DNA of 64,000 nucleotides from Agrobacterium sp. RAC06 (GTDB lineage: Bacteria > Pseudomonadota > Alphaproteobacteria > Rhizobiales > Rhizobiaceae): contig NZ_CP016499.1 in NCBI RefSeq assembly GCF_001713475.1, forward strand, positions 806,001 to 870,000, given 5' to 3'. Each line of letters opens with the position of its first letter. The first letter of the stretch is position 1. Position numbers and translations under genes: made by a program. Below the pieces are notes generated by a model, which was not told the DNA's origin, did no database searches, and saw nothing but the letters and a program-made list of their open reading frames with translations. Below, piece by piece: positions 25,844-36,437 of this stretch.

Positions 25844-27676
25844 ATGGACAGGACGCGGGAAGAAGCCGAAGCAAGTGCCGCGTTCGATCCGAAGCTGATC
25901 GAGCCCTATATCATCAAGGATCCGCAGGCATTCGCCGTGAATGCCGCCAAGGCGCTTGAGAACCTTGGCAGAGCCGCATCCGTTTGGCTCAAACCCCGTG
26001 AAACTGGCGAAATCGTCGATCCCGTTTCCGAGCCGATGGCCGAGCTTGTGAAGATCATGGGCAAGGTGGCGGAATACTGGATGTCCGACCCGAAACGGAC
26101 GCTCGAAGCGCAGACCCACCTGCTCAATGCGGTCTTCGTCGTCTGGAGCCGCTCGCTGGCGCGGTTCGCCACACCGGAGCAGCCGCTCGCCGATCCGCTG
26201 CCCAAGGACAAGCGCTTCTCCGACGAGGATTGGGAGCGCAATCCGTTCTTCGATTTCCTCCGCCAGACCTATGTCGTCTTGACCCAGTGGGCCGAAAAGA
26301 TGGTCAATGACGCCGGCGGGCTCGACGAGCATACGCGGCACAAGGCCAATTTCTACATGCGGCAGATCACGGCCGCACTCTCTCCCGCCAATTTCGTCGC
26401 GACCAATCCGCAACTCTACAAGGAGACGGTGCAGAGCAGCGGCGCAAATCTCGTCAAGGGCATGCAGATGCTCGCCGAGGACATAGCGGCCGGGGGTGGA
26501 GATCTCAGGATCCGGCAGACAGACACGAGCAAGTTTGCCGTCGGCGAGAACATGGCGATCACGCCGGGAAAGGTGATCGCGCAGAGCGACGTCTGCGAGG
26601 TCATCCAATATGACGCGACCACCGAGACGGTGCTGAAGCGCCCTCTCCTCATCTGCCCACCCTGGATCAACAAGTTCTACATTCTCGATCTCAACCCGCA
26701 GAAAAGCTTCATCAAGTGGTGCGTCGACCAGGGCCATACGGTCTTCGTGATCTCCTGGGTCAATCCGGACGAGCGCCATGCGACCAAGGACTGGGAAGCC
26801 TATATCCGCGAGGGCGTCGATTTTGCGCTCGACACGGTGGAGAAGGCGACAGGAGAAAAAGAAGTCAACGCTATCGGCTACTGCGTCGGTGGCACGCTGC
26901 TTGCGGCGGCTCTGGCTCTTCACGCCCAGGAGAAGAACAAGCGGATCGCCAGTGCCACGCTGTTCACCACCCAGGTCGATTTCACCTATGCCGGTGACCT
27001 CAAGGTCTTCGTCGACGAGGAGCAGCTGTCGGGCCTCGAAGAGAAAATGAAGTCCACGGGCTATCTCGACGGTTCGAAAATGGCAGCGGCCTTCAACATG
27101 CTGCGCTCCTCCGAGCTGATCTGGCCCTATTTCGTCAATAACTACCTGAAGGGCCAGGATCCGATGCCCTTCGATCTTCTCTACTGGAACTCCGATTCGA
27201 CCCGAATGGCAGCGGCAAACCACTCCTTCTATTTGCGCAATTGCTACCTCAACAACACGCTGAGCCAGGGCAAGATGCAGCTCGCCGGCAAGACGCTGTC
27301 GCTGAAGGACGTGAAGATCCCGATCTACAATCTGGCCACCAAGGAAGACCATATCGCGCCTGCCAAGTCAGTCTTCGTGGGAAGCAGCCTTTTCGGTGGG
27401 CCGGTCGATTTCGTCGTATCAGGCTCGGGCCATATCGCCGGTGTCGTCAATCCGCCGGACAAGCAGAAGTACCAGTACTGGACCAATGGCAAGGTTGTGG
27501 GAACCTACGAAGACTGGATGGCGAATGCCAAGGAGACATCCGGTTCCTGGTGGCCTCACTGGCAGATCTGGATCGAAAAGCTTGCCGACGAACGCGTTCC
27601 GGCCCGCAAGCCGGGTGGCGATGCCTTGAATGCGATTGCGGACGCGCCCGGACGTTATGTGCTTGCCCGCGTCTGA
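25844..27676 (+). CDS. phaC: Class I poly(3-hydroxyalkanoate) synthase PhaC
   Basis: A 610-residue PHA polymerase. N-terminal domain about 1-230; catalytic alpha/beta domain with the lipase-like box GYCVGG giving catalytic Cys347, an acid in ATKEDHIAP and the catalytic His in SGSGHIAGVVNPP near 530. The PWINKFYILDL and SWVNPD motifs are characteristic of class I. ATG 25844 is preceded by GGGGAGG. It polymerises 3-hydroxybutyryl-CoA on granules that the phasin at 4.1 kb would coat. sfsA follows by 18 bases. Confidence 0.96.
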   Translation: MDRTREEAEASAAFDPKLIEPYIIKDPQAFAVNAAKALENLGRAASVWLKPRETGEIVDPVSEPMAELVKIMGKVAEYWMSDPKRTLEAQTHLLNAVFVVWSRSLARFATPEQPLADPLPKDKRFSDEDWERNPFFDFLRQTYVVLTQWAEKMVNDAGGLDEHTRHKANFYMRQITAALSPANFVATNPQLYKETVQSSGANLVKGMQMLAEDIAAGGGDLRIRQTDTSKFAVGENMAITPGKVIAQSDVCEVIQYDATTETVLKRPLLICPPWINKFYILDLNPQKSFIKWCVDQGHTVFVISWVNPDERHATKDWEAYIREGVDFALDTVEKATGEKEVNAIGYCVGGTLLAAALALHAQEKNKRIASATLFTTQVDFTYAGDLKVFVDEEQLSGLEEKMKSTGYLDGSKMAAAFNMLRSSELIWPYFVNNYLKGQDPMPFDLLYWNSDSTRMAAANHSFYLRNCYLNNTLSQGKMQLAGKTLSLKDVKIPIYNLATKEDHIAPAKSVFVGSSLFGGPVDFVVSGSGHIAGVVNPPDKQKYQYWTNGKVVGTYEDWMANAKETSGSWWPHWQIWIEKLADERVPARKPGGDALNAIADAPGRYVLARV

Positions 27677-27694
27677 GTGCAGCGCCATCACAGG

Positions 27695-28414
27695 ATGATC
27701 TTCTCCCCGCCCCTCATCCCTGCGCGGCTGGTGCGCCGCTACAAGCGTTTCCTGTTCGATGCCATCCTCGAAGACGGCAGCGCGGTCACCGGCTTTTGCC
27801 CAAACACCGGCTCGATGAGGGGTTTGACCGAACCGGGATCGCGGATCTGGCTTTCGCAGCACGCAGCCGCGACGCGCAAATATGCTCACGCCCTCGAACT
27901 TGTCGAGGCAGACGGGACTGTGGTCGGGGTCAACACCGCCATGCCGAACCGGCTCGCGGAGGAAGCGATCCTGGCCGGGCTTGTGCCGGAACTTTCAGGC
28001 TTTTCCTCCCTGAAGCGCGAACAGCGCTACGGCCGCAATTCGCGGATCGACATCCTGCTGGAGGACACGACCAAGGGCAGCGTGCATGTCGAGGTGAAGA
28101 ACGTGCATTTCATCCGAGAGGCAGGGCTCGCGGAGTTTCCCGACAGCGTGACGACCCGTGGCGCCAAGCACCTCGACGAAATGCGCGACCTTGTTCAGAC
28201 TGGCCGGCGTGCGGCCATGCTTTTCATCATCCAGCGCGCCGATTGCGACCGCTTGAGAATCTGCTCGGATCTCGACCCTGGTTATGGCCGCGCCTTCGCC
28301 CGTGCGATCGCTCGCGGTGTGGAGGCCTATGCCGTGCGCTGCCACCTCGAACCGGGCAAAATCGTGCCTGACAGCCTCATCCGGATAGACGAAGACGGGT
28401 TTGGTCGTTTATGA
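27695..28414 (+). CDS. sfsA: DNA/RNA nuclease SfsA
   Basis: A 239-residue protein matching Sfs[21 protein letters not shown] at the start, [21 protein letters not shown] and VEVKNVHF, and near the end [12 protein letters not shown]. The motifs HVEVKNV and the acidic RID are in the PD-(D/E)XK-type core. I chose ATG 27695 by alignment with E. coli SfsA (MEFSPPL); a GTG start 18 bases upstream directly after the phaC stop is possible. Family first described as a sugar-fermentation stimulator. Confidence 0.93.
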   Translation: MIFSPPLIPARLVRRYKRFLFDAILEDGSAVTGFCPNTGSMRGLTEPGSRIWLSQHAAATRKYAHALELVEADGTVVGVNTAMPNRLAEEAILAGLVPELSGFSSLKREQRYGRNSRIDILLEDTTKGSVHVEVKNVHFIREAGLAEFPDSVTTRGAKHLDEMRDLVQTGRRAAMLFIIQRADCDRLRICSDLDPGYGRAFARAIARGVEAYAVRCHLEPGKIVPDSLIRIDEDGFGRL

Positions 28415-28455
28415 ACGGCCAAAGCTCCTAGATTAGAACTTGCGAAAGCCACCCC

Positions 28456-29280
28456 ATGGTCACCTATATCGACGCGGCGACGGCACCGCTCAAGAACACC
28501 GGCGCGATCCGCCTCTACGGCGCAGACGACTTCGAAGGCATGCGCCGCGCCTGCCAGTTGACTGCACGCTGCCTCGACGCGCTCGTGCCGATGGTCAAGC
28601 CTGGCGTGACGACAGCCGCCATCGACAAGTTCGTCTTCGAGTTCGGCGCCGACCACGGCGCCCTGCCCGCGACGCTGAACTATCGTGGTTACAAGTATTC
28701 GGTCTGCACCTCGATCAACCACGTCGTCTGTCACGGCATGCCGGACGACAAGCCGCTGCGTGACGGCGATATCGTCAATATCGACGTGACTTACCTGCTC
28801 GATGGCTGGCACGGCGATTCGAGCCGCATGTATCCGGTCGGGCAGGTCAAGCGTGCCGCCGAGCGGTTGATGGAGGTCACCTATGAATGCCTGATGCGCG
28901 GCATCGCCGCCGTGCGCCCCGGTGCCCGTACCGGTGCCATCGGCGAGGCGATCCAGACTTATGCCGAGGCAGAACGCTGCTCGGTGGTGCGCGATTTCTG
29001 CGGCCATGGGGTCGGGCGTCTCTTCCACGACAGCCCGAACATCTTGCATTACGGCAAGGCGAACGAGGGCCCGGAACTGCGCGAGGGTATGATCTTCACC
29101 ATCGAGCCGATGATCAATCTCGGCAAGCCGCATGTGAAGGTACTCTCGGACGGCTGGACCGCCGTCACCCGCGACCGGTCGCTGACGGCGCAATACGAGC
29201 ATACGGTCGGCGTGACCGCCAATGGCTGCGAGATCTTCACCCTCTCGCCTGCCGGTCTCGACCGTCCGGGCCTCGGCTGA
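28456..29280 (+). CDS. map: Methionine aminopeptidase, type I
   Basis: A 274-residue metallo-aminopeptidase. Metal ligands are seen in order: VNIDVTYLLDGWHGDSS (two Asp), CGHGVGRLFHDSPNI (His), IFTIEPMIN (Glu), and QYEHTVGVT (Glu). Substrate His in SINHVVCHGMPD. Removes the initiator methionine. It lies 41 bases after sfsA, and radC follows after 114 bases; map-radC adjacency is common in rhizobia. Confidence 0.96.
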   Translation: MVTYIDAATAPLKNTGAIRLYGADDFEGMRRACQLTARCLDALVPMVKPGVTTAAIDKFVFEFGADHGALPATLNYRGYKYSVCTSINHVVCHGMPDDKPLRDGDIVNIDVTYLLDGWHGDSSRMYPVGQVKRAAERLMEVTYECLMRGIAAVRPGARTGAIGEAIQTYAEAERCSVVRDFCGHGVGRLFHDSPNILHYGKANEGPELREGMIFTIEPMINLGKPHVKVLSDGWTAVTRDRSLTAQYEHTVGVTANGCEIFTLSPAGLDRPGLG

Positions 29281-29394
29281 CAGACGCGCGTCAATACGAC
29301 CTGCCGCAACTTGAACTTGCGCACGGCGGCAGTCGTGTCACTATATCCTTGCGGCGGATCAGCCGCTCGACCATGAGGGTCAGGATTGGGTGGC

Positions 29395-30261
29395 ATGACG
29401 AGCAAGTTTCCGTTCTCAGGTGAATCCCTGCGCCATGAAAGCGCAGCCGCACAACAGGTCAGCGACCTCTTCGGCTCCGGTCGACAGCTGCCCCATGATG
29501 AAGCCGACGAGCGCAGCTTCTTCGCAGAGCAGCCAGCAAGAGAAAACACCATTGCCAAGGCCGCATCGACACGCGCCGCAATGCCGCCAGAGGCCCATTA
29601 TCTGGGGCACAGGGAAAGATTGCGCAGCCGCTTTCGCGAGGGAGGCGAGACGGCACTAGCAGATTACGAGATCCTCGAACTGCTGCTTTTCCGGCTGATC
29701 CCGCGCCGCGACACCAAGCCGATCGCGAAAGCACTGCTTGCCCGTTTCCAGACACTCGCCGGCGTGCTCGGTGCGCCTCCCGCGCTGCTGCAGGAGGTGA
29801 AGGGGGTTGGCGAGACAGTGGCGCTCGATCTGAAGCTGATCGCCAATGTTGCCCAGCGCATGCTGAAGAGCGAGCTTCGCGAAAAGCAGGTTCTGTCTTC
29901 CTGGTCGTCAGTCATCGACTATTGCCATGCCGCCATGGCCTATGAGACCACAGAGCAGTTCCGCATCCTTTTCCTCGACAAGCGCAACGTGTTGATTGCT
30001 GACGAGATCCAGGGCCGCGGAACGGTCGATCACACGCCGGTCTATCCGCGCGAGGTGGTCAAACGGGCGCTCGAACTGTCCGCGACTGCCATCATCCTGG
30101 TCCACAACCATCCGAGTGGCGACCCGACACCCTCGCGGGCGGATATCGACATGACCCGGACCATTGTCGAGACTGCCAAGCCATTGGGTATCACCGTGCA
30201 TGACCACATCATCGTCGGCAAGGATGGCCATGCCAGCCTGAAGGGCCTGCGGCTGATCTGA
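29395..30261 (+). CDS. radC: RadC family DNA repair protein (JAB/MPN domain)
   Basis: A 288-residue protein. An N-terminal variable stretch (1-65), a UPF0758 helix-hairpin-helix segment ([26 protein letters not shown], then [12 protein letters not shown]), and a C-terminal JAB metalloprotease-like domain with the zinc motif [14 protein letters not shown] near 238-251 and an upstream Glu in [11 protein letters not shown] 29395 is used; an earlier GTG adds three residues. Function in repair is not firmly established for this family. Confidence 0.93.
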   Translation: MTSKFPFSGESLRHESAAAQQVSDLFGSGRQLPHDEADERSFFAEQPARENTIAKAASTRAAMPPEAHYLGHRERLRSRFREGGETALADYEILELLLFRLIPRRDTKPIAKALLARFQTLAGVLGAPPALLQEVKGVGETVALDLKLIANVAQRMLKSELREKQVLSSWSSVIDYCHAAMAYETTEQFRILFLDKRNVLIADEIQGRGTVDHTPVYPREVVKRALELSATAIILVHNHPSGDPTPSRADIDMTRTIVETAKPLGITVHDHIIVGKDGHASLKGLRLI

Positions 30262-30400
30262 ACATGACGGTTCCCCACATCTTGGGTGACCGAAAGCCTC
30301 ATCTGTGGGTCGGCGATAACGAAACGGTGACGTTGCCCTGTCATACTGCTTCTTGATAATGTGCACTGCAGCATGGCGGCAGGCGAATCAGAGGCATCTC

Positions 30401-31825
30401 ATGAACCAGTATGACTTCGTCGTGATTGGCAGCGGACCAGCCGGACGCAGAGCGGCGATCCAGGCGGCCAAGCTGGAAAAGAAAGTTCTCGTCATCGAGA
30501 AGGGCACGCGCGTTGGTGGCGTGTCGGTCCATACCGGAACCATTCCCTCGAAGACACTGCGCGAAACTGCTCTCAACCTCACAGGCTGGCGCGAACGAGG
30601 CTTCTACGGCCGCAGCTACCGTGTGAAGCAGGAGATCAACGCCGACGACCTGCGTCGCCGTCTGCTCATCACGCTCGACCACGAGGTCGAGGTGCTCGAA
30701 CACCAGTTTTCGCGTAACCGCGTGCAGCAGATGCGCGGCACGGCGCGATTCATCGACGCACATACGATCGAGGTGACCAAGGAAGATGGCGAAGTGCTGC
30801 AGGTGCAGGCCGCCTCGGTCCTGCTCGCCGTCGGCACGCGCCCCTTCAAGCCCTCGCATATCCCCTTCGACGGTGTCAGCATTATCGACAGCGACGAGAT
30901 CCTCGAGATCAAGGAACTGCCACGCTCGATGATCGTCATCGGCGCAGGTGTCATCGGCATCGAATACGCGACGATCTTCTCGGCGCTCGATACGGTCGTG
31001 ACCGTCGTCGAACCGCGCGACACCATGCTCGATTTCATCGACAAGGAGATCGTCGAGGACTTCACCTACCAACTGCGCGACCGGAACATGAAGCTGATCT
31101 TCGGCCAGACGGTCGAGGGTGTAGAGAAGGTCGACGGCAAGTGCCGCGTGACGCTGAAGAACGGGCGTGTTCTGACCGCCGAAATGGTCCTTTTCGCTGC
31201 CGGTCGCGTCGGCGCAGTCGATTCGCTGAACCTGGAAGCCGCAGGGCTGGAAGCCGACAATCGCGGTCGGCTAAAGGTCAACCCCGAGACATTCCAGACC
31301 GCCGTCCCCACTATCTATGCGGCCGGTGACGTGGTCGGCTTCCCGTCGCTCGCCTCGACATCGATGGAGCAGGGCCGGATCGCGGCTCGCCATGCCGTCG
31401 GCGCGCCGTCTCATGAACCGCCACAGTTCTTCCCCTATGGCATCTATGCCGTGCCTGAGATCTCGACCTGCGGTCTGACGGAGGAAGAGGTCATTCAGCG
31501 CAGCATTCCCTATGAAACCGGGATCGCGCATTTCCGCGAGACGTCGCGCGGCCATATCATGGGTCTCGACAGCGGCATGCTGAAGATGATCTTCTCGCTG
31601 AAGACCCGTCGTCTTCTCGGCGTGCACATTGTCGGCGAAGGAGCCACCGAACTTGTGCATATCGGCCAGGCGGTGCTCAATCTCAAAGGTACCGTCGAAT
31701 ATTTCGTCGAGAACACCTTCAACTATCCGACGCTGGCCGAAGCCTACAAGATCGCCGGCCTCGATGCCTGGAACCGGATGGGCGAGTTGAAGGTGGAGAA
31801 AATCGAACGACGCGCGGCGGAATGA
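30401..31825 (+). CDS. sthA: Si-specific NAD(P)(+) transhydrogenase (soluble)
   Basis: A 474-residue flavoprotein of the disulphide-reductase superfamily. FAD-binding GSGPAGRRAA at 10-19; the region that holds the redox cysteines in true reductases reads GGVSVHTGTIPSKTLRE, so the CxxxxC pair is replaced, as in SthA. NAD-binding GAGVIGIEYA about 181-190; second FAD motif AAGDVVGFPSLA. It moves reducing equivalents between NADH and NADPH. ATG 30401 chosen over an upstream ATG by family alignment. Confidence 0.94.
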   Translation: MNQYDFVVIGSGPAGRRAAIQAAKLEKKVLVIEKGTRVGGVSVHTGTIPSKTLRETALNLTGWRERGFYGRSYRVKQEINADDLRRRLLITLDHEVEVLEHQFSRNRVQQMRGTARFIDAHTIEVTKEDGEVLQVQAASVLLAVGTRPFKPSHIPFDGVSIIDSDEILEIKELPRSMIVIGAGVIGIEYATIFSALDTVVTVVEPRDTMLDFIDKEIVEDFTYQLRDRNMKLIFGQTVEGVEKVDGKCRVTLKNGRVLTAEMVLFAAGRVGAVDSLNLEAAGLEADNRGRLKVNPETFQTAVPTIYAAGDVVGFPSLASTSMEQGRIAARHAVGAPSHEPPQFFPYGIYAVPEISTCGLTEEEVIQRSIPYETGIAHFRETSRGHIMGLDSGMLKMIFSLKTRRLLGVHIVGEGATELVHIGQAVLNLKGTVEYFVENTFNYPTLAEAYKIAGLDAWNRMGELKVEKIERRAAE

Positions 31826-31920
31826 CTGCCGGACGGGGCAACGGGTCAGATCTGGCACGAGACGTAGCGCTGATCGGCTGCTAAGCAGGCGACCTCCTCA
31901 TAGTTGCCCCCGAGTCGGCC

Positions 31921-33129
31921 ATGTCCTCCTCCCTTCGCCAGATTGCTGACCGTCCGCAACTGGTCATTCTGTCCATCATGATCTTCGTGCAGGGCTGCGC
32001 TTATGGCTCGACCCTGCCCTATCTGGGTGTGACCGCCATCGGTGCGCTCGGCATGAGCGATCAGGCCTATTCCGCGCTGACGGTCGTCGCCTCGATCATG
32101 ACCGTTGCGATCAGCGTTTCGCTCGGCATCCTTTCCGACGGCATGGGCGACAAGCGGAAAATGATCGCTCTTCTCGCGTTTGCGGGCACGATCGGCTACG
32201 GCGCCATCTTCCTGTTCCCGTCAGTTACCGTCTTCGTCGTTGCCACCGCGCTCGTCATTCCCTTTGCCCAGGCTGTGCACTCGTTGCTCTTCGCCTCGGC
32301 ACGGATCGAGACCTCCGCGCTGTCTCAGCGTGATGCAGCCGCGGTCAACACGGTGGTGCGCTCCTTCATGTCTATGTCCTGGGTGGTGATGCCTGCAGTG
32401 CTTGGCCTGGCCTTGTCGCGATCGACCAACATGATCGGCGCCTGGGGTGCTGCCGCCGCCTGCACGCTTTTGATTGTGTTGGCATCACTTCTCGTTCTTT
32501 CGCCTCCGAAGGCCGCAACATCAGCCACCGGCACCAGCGGTGCCCAATTCTTCGAAGCCTTGCGCGAACTCGTGCGAGCCGAGATGCTGATCCGCATGAT
32601 CGCAATGGCCGCAGTCACCGGAATCACGCGACTGGCGATGATGATCTGGCCCCTGATTCTCACGCTTGAACTCGGCGGCTCCACACGGGATGTCGGCTTT
32701 ATCGCCGCCCTCGTCGCATTCATCGAGATCCCGTTCATGCTGGTCGCGGCCATGCTTCTCAAGCGCGTCAGCCTGCTCATGCTGATCATCGTGTCGGCGC
32801 TGCTCTACGGCTTGCATATGGTCGGTTTCGCCTTTGCGACGGCGCCCTGGCATTTCTATGCCCTCGCCGTGCCGGGCGCGGCTGCGGCTGCCGGGCTCCT
32901 CTCCCTGCCGATCACCTATTTCCAGGAGCTCTTTCCGACTCGCCCGGGTCTCGGTACCGCCTTCATGCCGATCAACTCCTTCCTCGGAAACGCGGTCGCC
33001 GCCAGCACCTTCGCGATCGGCGCACACTTCTTCGGCTACTCCGGAACCGCCTTGCTCGGGCTCGGGCTCGCCGTTGCCGGCGTCGCGGGGCTTCTTGCCA
33101 TCGATAAGGATCGCATCAGGCTCACCTGA
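31921..33129 (+). CDS. Major facilitator superfamily transporter (sugar-efflux type)
   Basis: A 402-residue membrane protein with about 12 helices. MFS A-type loop GILSDGMGDKRKMI about 67-80 after helix 2, and a long central loop near 195-225. The overall pattern resembles sugar efflux transporters (SetA-like) but substrate cannot be assigned. It is 95 bases after sthA and converges on the MBL-fold gene with eight bases between stops. Confidence 0.85.
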   Translation: MSSSLRQIADRPQLVILSIMIFVQGCAYGSTLPYLGVTAIGALGMSDQAYSALTVVASIMTVAISVSLGILSDGMGDKRKMIALLAFAGTIGYGAIFLFPSVTVFVVATALVIPFAQAVHSLLFASARIETSALSQRDAAAVNTVVRSFMSMSWVVMPAVLGLALSRSTNMIGAWGAAAACTLLIVLASLLVLSPPKAATSATGTSGAQFFEALRELVRAEMLIRMIAMAAVTGITRLAMMIWPLILTLELGGSTRDVGFIAALVAFIEIPFMLVAAMLLKRVSLLMLIIVSALLYGLHMVGFAFATAPWHFYALAVPGAAAAAGLLSLPITYFQELFPTRPGLGTAFMPINSFLGNAVAASTFAIGAHFFGYSGTALLGLGLAVAGVAGLLAIDKDRIRLT

Positions 33130-33137
33130 GGGTCCTG

Positions 33138-33887
33138 TCAAAGGTTCAGCGTTTCTCCGTCCTCGAGGATCCGGAGCCGTTCTGCGCCTTGTGTCTGACG
33201 ATCCCTCATGGAACGGATATCGGCGCGCGAGACCGTCGCATGATCAACGGCGTACAGGTGGGTTACGAGGACGATTGCAGCACCGGCGAGACGCAGCGTC
33301 TCCCGCACCATGGCCGCGTCCATCACTATGGGCCCTTTGCCATGCCAGAGCGCTCCACAACCATGCACCACGACGACATCAGGCTTTTCATCGGCCAGTA
33401 CGGCCGCCACCTCAGGGCACAGGATCGTGTCACCCGCCCAGTAGAGGATCGGCTCACCTCGCGCCTCGATCAGAAAACCCGAGACCTCCCCCATGTCGTT
33501 AAGAACCTCCGGCGGGCCGTGTTGGCCATCCGTCGTGCGGATCTGGACCGAACCAAGCGCGAGCTCCTGCCCGATCGAACGGACGTCCTTGAAACCCATC
33601 GCCATGATCGCCGCCTGATCGCGACTATGGCAGAGGATCGGCATCGACTTCGGCAGCGCCCGTTGTGCCGCTTCGTCAAAATGGTCGGAATGGAGATGCG
33701 AAATCAGGACCGCATCGATGTCATCCAGCAGTTCTTCGACCGCCAGAGGCAGGTCTACGAGCGGTGATGTGGCGCGGCCGGAATAGCTGCGCCCTTCGCC
33801 CCTGGCCGCAAGCCAGGGATCGATGAGCAGCCGGCTGCCAGCCACATCGACAGTGAGCGTCGCACTGCGGATTAGCCTGATCTGCAT
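33138..33887 (-). CDS. MBL-fold metal-dependent hydrolase (UlaG-like)
   Basis: A 249-residue metallo-beta-lactamase-fold protein. The metal motif HLHSDHFDE is near 73-81, with further ligands at CHSRDQ and the WAGDTIL Asp, as in UlaG-type lactonases that lack some classical ligands. ATG 33887 has GGAG a few bases upstream. Substrate unknown. Downstream of tig on the same strand, but a terminator separates them. Confidence 0.85.
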   Translation of the reverse strand: MQIRLIRSATLTVDVAGSRLLIDPWLAARGEGRSYSGRATSPLVDLPLAVEELLDDIDAVLISHLHSDHFDEAAQRALPKSMPILCHSRDQAAIMAMGFKDVRSIGQELALGSVQIRTTDGQHGPPEVLNDMGEVSGFLIEARGEPILYWAGDTILCPEVAAVLADEKPDVVVVHGCGALWHGKGPIVMDAAMVRETLRLAGAAIVLVTHLYAVDHATVSRADIRSMRDRQTQGAERLRILEDGETLNL

Positions 33888-33910
33888 GCCCCGTCTCCAT
33901 CGCTTAAAGA

Positions 33911-33940
33911 CGAAAAAGCCGCCCAAAAGGACGGCTTTCT
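33911..33940 (-). terminator. Terminator of tig
   Basis: On the minus strand AAAGCCGTCC-TTTT-GGGCGGCTTTTT forms a 10-bp stem with one mismatch and a T-run, 25 bases after the tig stop and just before the MBL-fold gene start. Confidence 0.85.
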
Positions 33941-33964
33941 CTCAAGTTCAATAAGGCACGAAGA

Positions 33965-35443
33965 TTACTCGGCGTCGCCTTCGGCGGCCTTCTTCTTCGG
34001 GGCTGCCTTCTTCTTCGGGGCAGCGTCGTCGCCTTCAGCAGCGTCTTCAGCCTTGGCAGCAGCCTTCTTCTTCGGAGCAGCCTTCTTGGCCGGCTTGTCG
34101 CCTTCTTCAGCGTCGTCAGCGAGGAGCTCGTCCTTGCTCACGGTCTTGTCGGCGACGGAGACTTCAGCCAGCAGCTTGTCGATGACCTTCTCTTCGAAGA
34201 TCGGTGCGCGCAGGGAAGCGGCAGCACCCGGCGTGTTGCGGAAGAAGTCGAGGATCTGCTTTTCCTGGCCCGGGAACTGCTGCAGCTGAGCGAAGAGCGA
34301 CCGCTGCATTTCTTCTTCGGTCACTTCGATGCCGGCCTTTTCGCCGATTTCGGAGAGAACGAGGCCGAGGCGAACGCGGCGCTCGGCAAGCGCGCGGTAT
34401 TCTTCGCGGGCAGCTTCTTCCGTCGTGTCTTCATCAGCGAAGGTCTTGCCGGACTGGGCGAGATCGGTGTTGATCTGGCGCCAGATGTTCTCGAACTCGG
34501 CATCGACGAGCTTCGAGGGCGACTCGAACTTGTAGAGCTCGTCCAGCTGGTCGAGGATCTGACGCTTGACCTTCTGGCGGGTGACGTTGCCGTACTGGCT
34601 TTCGATCTGGCCGCGGACGATTTCCTTCAGCTTCTCGACCGATTCGACGCCGAGCTTGGTGGCCAGTTCGTCATTGATTTCGGTCTTGGCCGGGCTTGCG
34701 ACTTCCTTGACGGTGATGTCGAAGGTAGCTTCCTTGCCAGCGAGGTTGGCTGCCGGGTATTCGGCCGGGAAGGTTACGGTGATGACCTTTTCGTCACCAG
34801 CCTTCAGGCCAACCAGCTGCTCTTCGAAGCCCGGGATGAAGCGGTTCGAGCCGATGACCAGCTCTGCGTCTTCGTCCTTGCCGCCGTCGAAGGCTTCGCC
34901 ATCGACCTTGCCGAGGTAATCCATGGTGACGCGGTCGCCATCAGCGGCCTTGCCCTTCTTCGCTTCGAAGGTGCGGGCGCTCTCGGCGATCTTTTCGATC
35001 TGCTCGTTGATCTCGTCTTCAGAGACTTCAACGACTTCGCGGGTCACCTTGATGCCATCGACCGACTTCAGTTCGATCGCCGGGATGATTTCGTAAGACA
35101 GCGTGAACTCCAGGTCAGCCTGGGCCGACAGGATCTTTTCCGCTTCCTTCTCGTCCTCGGTCATGACGATTTCCGGCTGGGTCGCCGACTTTTCGCCGCG
35201 CTCCGACAGGATCGCCGACGGCTTGTCACGGATGATCTCGTTGACGAGCTCGGCCATGATCGACTTGCCGTACATCTTCTTGACATGGGAGGTCGGCACC
35301 TTGCCCGGACGGAAGCCGTTGATGCGGACCTTGTCCTTCACATCGGCCAGGCGCTCATTCATGCGCTGTTCCATGTCCTTGGCCGGAATGATGACCTTGA
35401 TTTCGCGCTTCAGCCCTTCAGCGAGCGTTTCGATAACCTGCAT
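33965..35443 (-). CDS. tig: Trigger factor
   Basis: A 492-residue ribosome-associated chaperone and peptidyl-prolyl isomerase. The N-terminal ribosome-binding domain carries the signature GFRPGKVP at 44-51; the FKBP-type domain spans about 165-245 ([19 protein letters not shown]); the C-terminal chaperone arms follow. The last 45 or so residues are a repetitive Lys/Ala tail (APKKKAA twice, with acidic breaks) that makes it longer than the 432-residue E. coli protein. Single gene with its own terminator. Confidence 0.96.
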   Translation of the reverse strand: MQVIETLAEGLKREIKVIIPAKDMEQRMNERLADVKDKVRINGFRPGKVPTSHVKKMYGKSIMAELVNEIIRDKPSAILSERGEKSATQPEIVMTEDEKEAEKILSAQADLEFTLSYEIIPAIELKSVDGIKVTREVVEVSEDEINEQIEKIAESARTFEAKKGKAADGDRVTMDYLGKVDGEAFDGGKDEDAELVIGSNRFIPGFEEQLVGLKAGDEKVITVTFPAEYPAANLAGKEATFDITVKEVASPAKTEINDELATKLGVESVEKLKEIVRGQIESQYGNVTRQKVKRQILDQLDELYKFESPSKLVDAEFENIWRQINTDLAQSGKTFADEDTTEEAAREEYRALAERRVRLGLVLSEIGEKAGIEVTEEEMQRSLFAQLQQFPGQEKQILDFFRNTPGAAASLRAPIFEEKVIDKLLAEVSVADKTVSKDELLADDAEEGDKPAKKAAPKKKAAAKAEDAAEGDDAAPKKKAAPKKKAAEGDAE

Positions 35444-35627
35444 GTTCTTACCTTCATGTCGTGGCGGCCGTGCTCGGACAGCCGGTGTTTTCCCTGAGCA
35501 CGACGCCGGAATTGATTTTCCCGGACGTGGCTGCGTCGCAATTCGTCAACAATCTGCCAAGCAAAACGGCGCCGGACTGACAGGAGCCACACCTCGGTGT
35601 TCTCTCGTCGATCCCGCGCGGCTTAGC

Positions 35628-35712
<85 letters not shown>

Positions 35713-35861
35713 GTCCAAAAGCGCATGTCGCATTCGCGCATGGCCCCTCCGGAGCGCGCGTCTCTATAACACCCGTTTTCCCGCACGCAAAGGAAAAATG
35801 ACAGGATTGCTGGGCGCTCGCGACCCGCTTCACAGGCATTGCAGCAGGCGAGTGGTCCCGT

Positions 35862-36437
35862 TCAGTAAAGCGGCTCTTCGTAGAGCGGTTCGCCATCGAG
35901 CATCAGAGCGCGAATCTGTGCCTGCCCCGTCTCCGAGATACGAACCGCGACCGAAACCCGGCCCTGGTTCCGACCATCTTCGATCGGCTTGCCCTCGCCT
36001 TCCGGCACGTAGTAGCGCTCGATCCCGTAGGAGACCGTCAGGTTGCCCGCGTTCTGCCACTCCCAGTCGTAGATCGTGACAGGCATCGAAAGCAGGATCA
36101 CGCTGCCCTCTTCAGCCTGAAGCGGATCGAAGGATGCCTCCGAGACAATCCAGTATCCGTCCGTGCCCGGCTTCAGGCGGACATGCAACCGCTCAGCGTC
36201 GCCAGTTTCGGGTTTCTGACCCGTGACCGAGGTCGTTGAGATGGTCGAGATGTCATAGGTGAGGATGACATAGTCGCCGCGCAGCAGATCACGCGGGTCG
36301 ACAGGCGCCGTCTTCAACAGCACTTCTGTTCCCGATCTCAGGATGCCCGCGCGTCCCTCTATCATATAGCCGAGGATCGCCGTCTGCAGGAGTGCGACGA
36401 CGAGTGCAGCGGCCGCAAAGGGTTTGGCAGCGATCAT
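35862..36437 (-). CDS. GDYXXLXY-domain membrane-anchored protein
   Basis: A 191-residue protein with one N-terminal helix (AAAALVVALLQTAILGYMI, about 8-26) and the name-giving GDYVILTY motif at about 54-61 (DLLRGDYVILTYDIS). This family is normally encoded beside a DUF2157 membrane protein, as here: its ATG overlaps the DUF2157 stop by four bases (ATGA). The rest should face the periplasm. Molecular role unknown. Confidence 0.9.
   Translation of the reverse strand: MIAAKPFAAAALVVALLQTAILGYMIEGRAGILRSGTEVLLKTAPVDPRDLLRGDYVILTYDISTISTTSVTGQKPETGDAERLHVRLKPGTDGYWIVSEASFDPLQAEEGSVILLSMPVTIYDWEWQNAGNLTVSYGIERYYVPEGEGKPIEDGRNQGRVSVAVRISETGQAQIRALMLDGEPLYEEPLY

Noticed and set aside
25790..27352. 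A 520-codon open frame antisense to phaC
   Set aside because: It overlaps a PHA synthase with all catalytic motifs; its long openness reflects high GC codon use of phaC, and it has no recognisable domain or start signal.
27241..28371. A 376-codon frame overlapping phaC and sfsA in another phase
   Set aside because: Both overlapped genes have strong family motifs, so this is a phase shadow.
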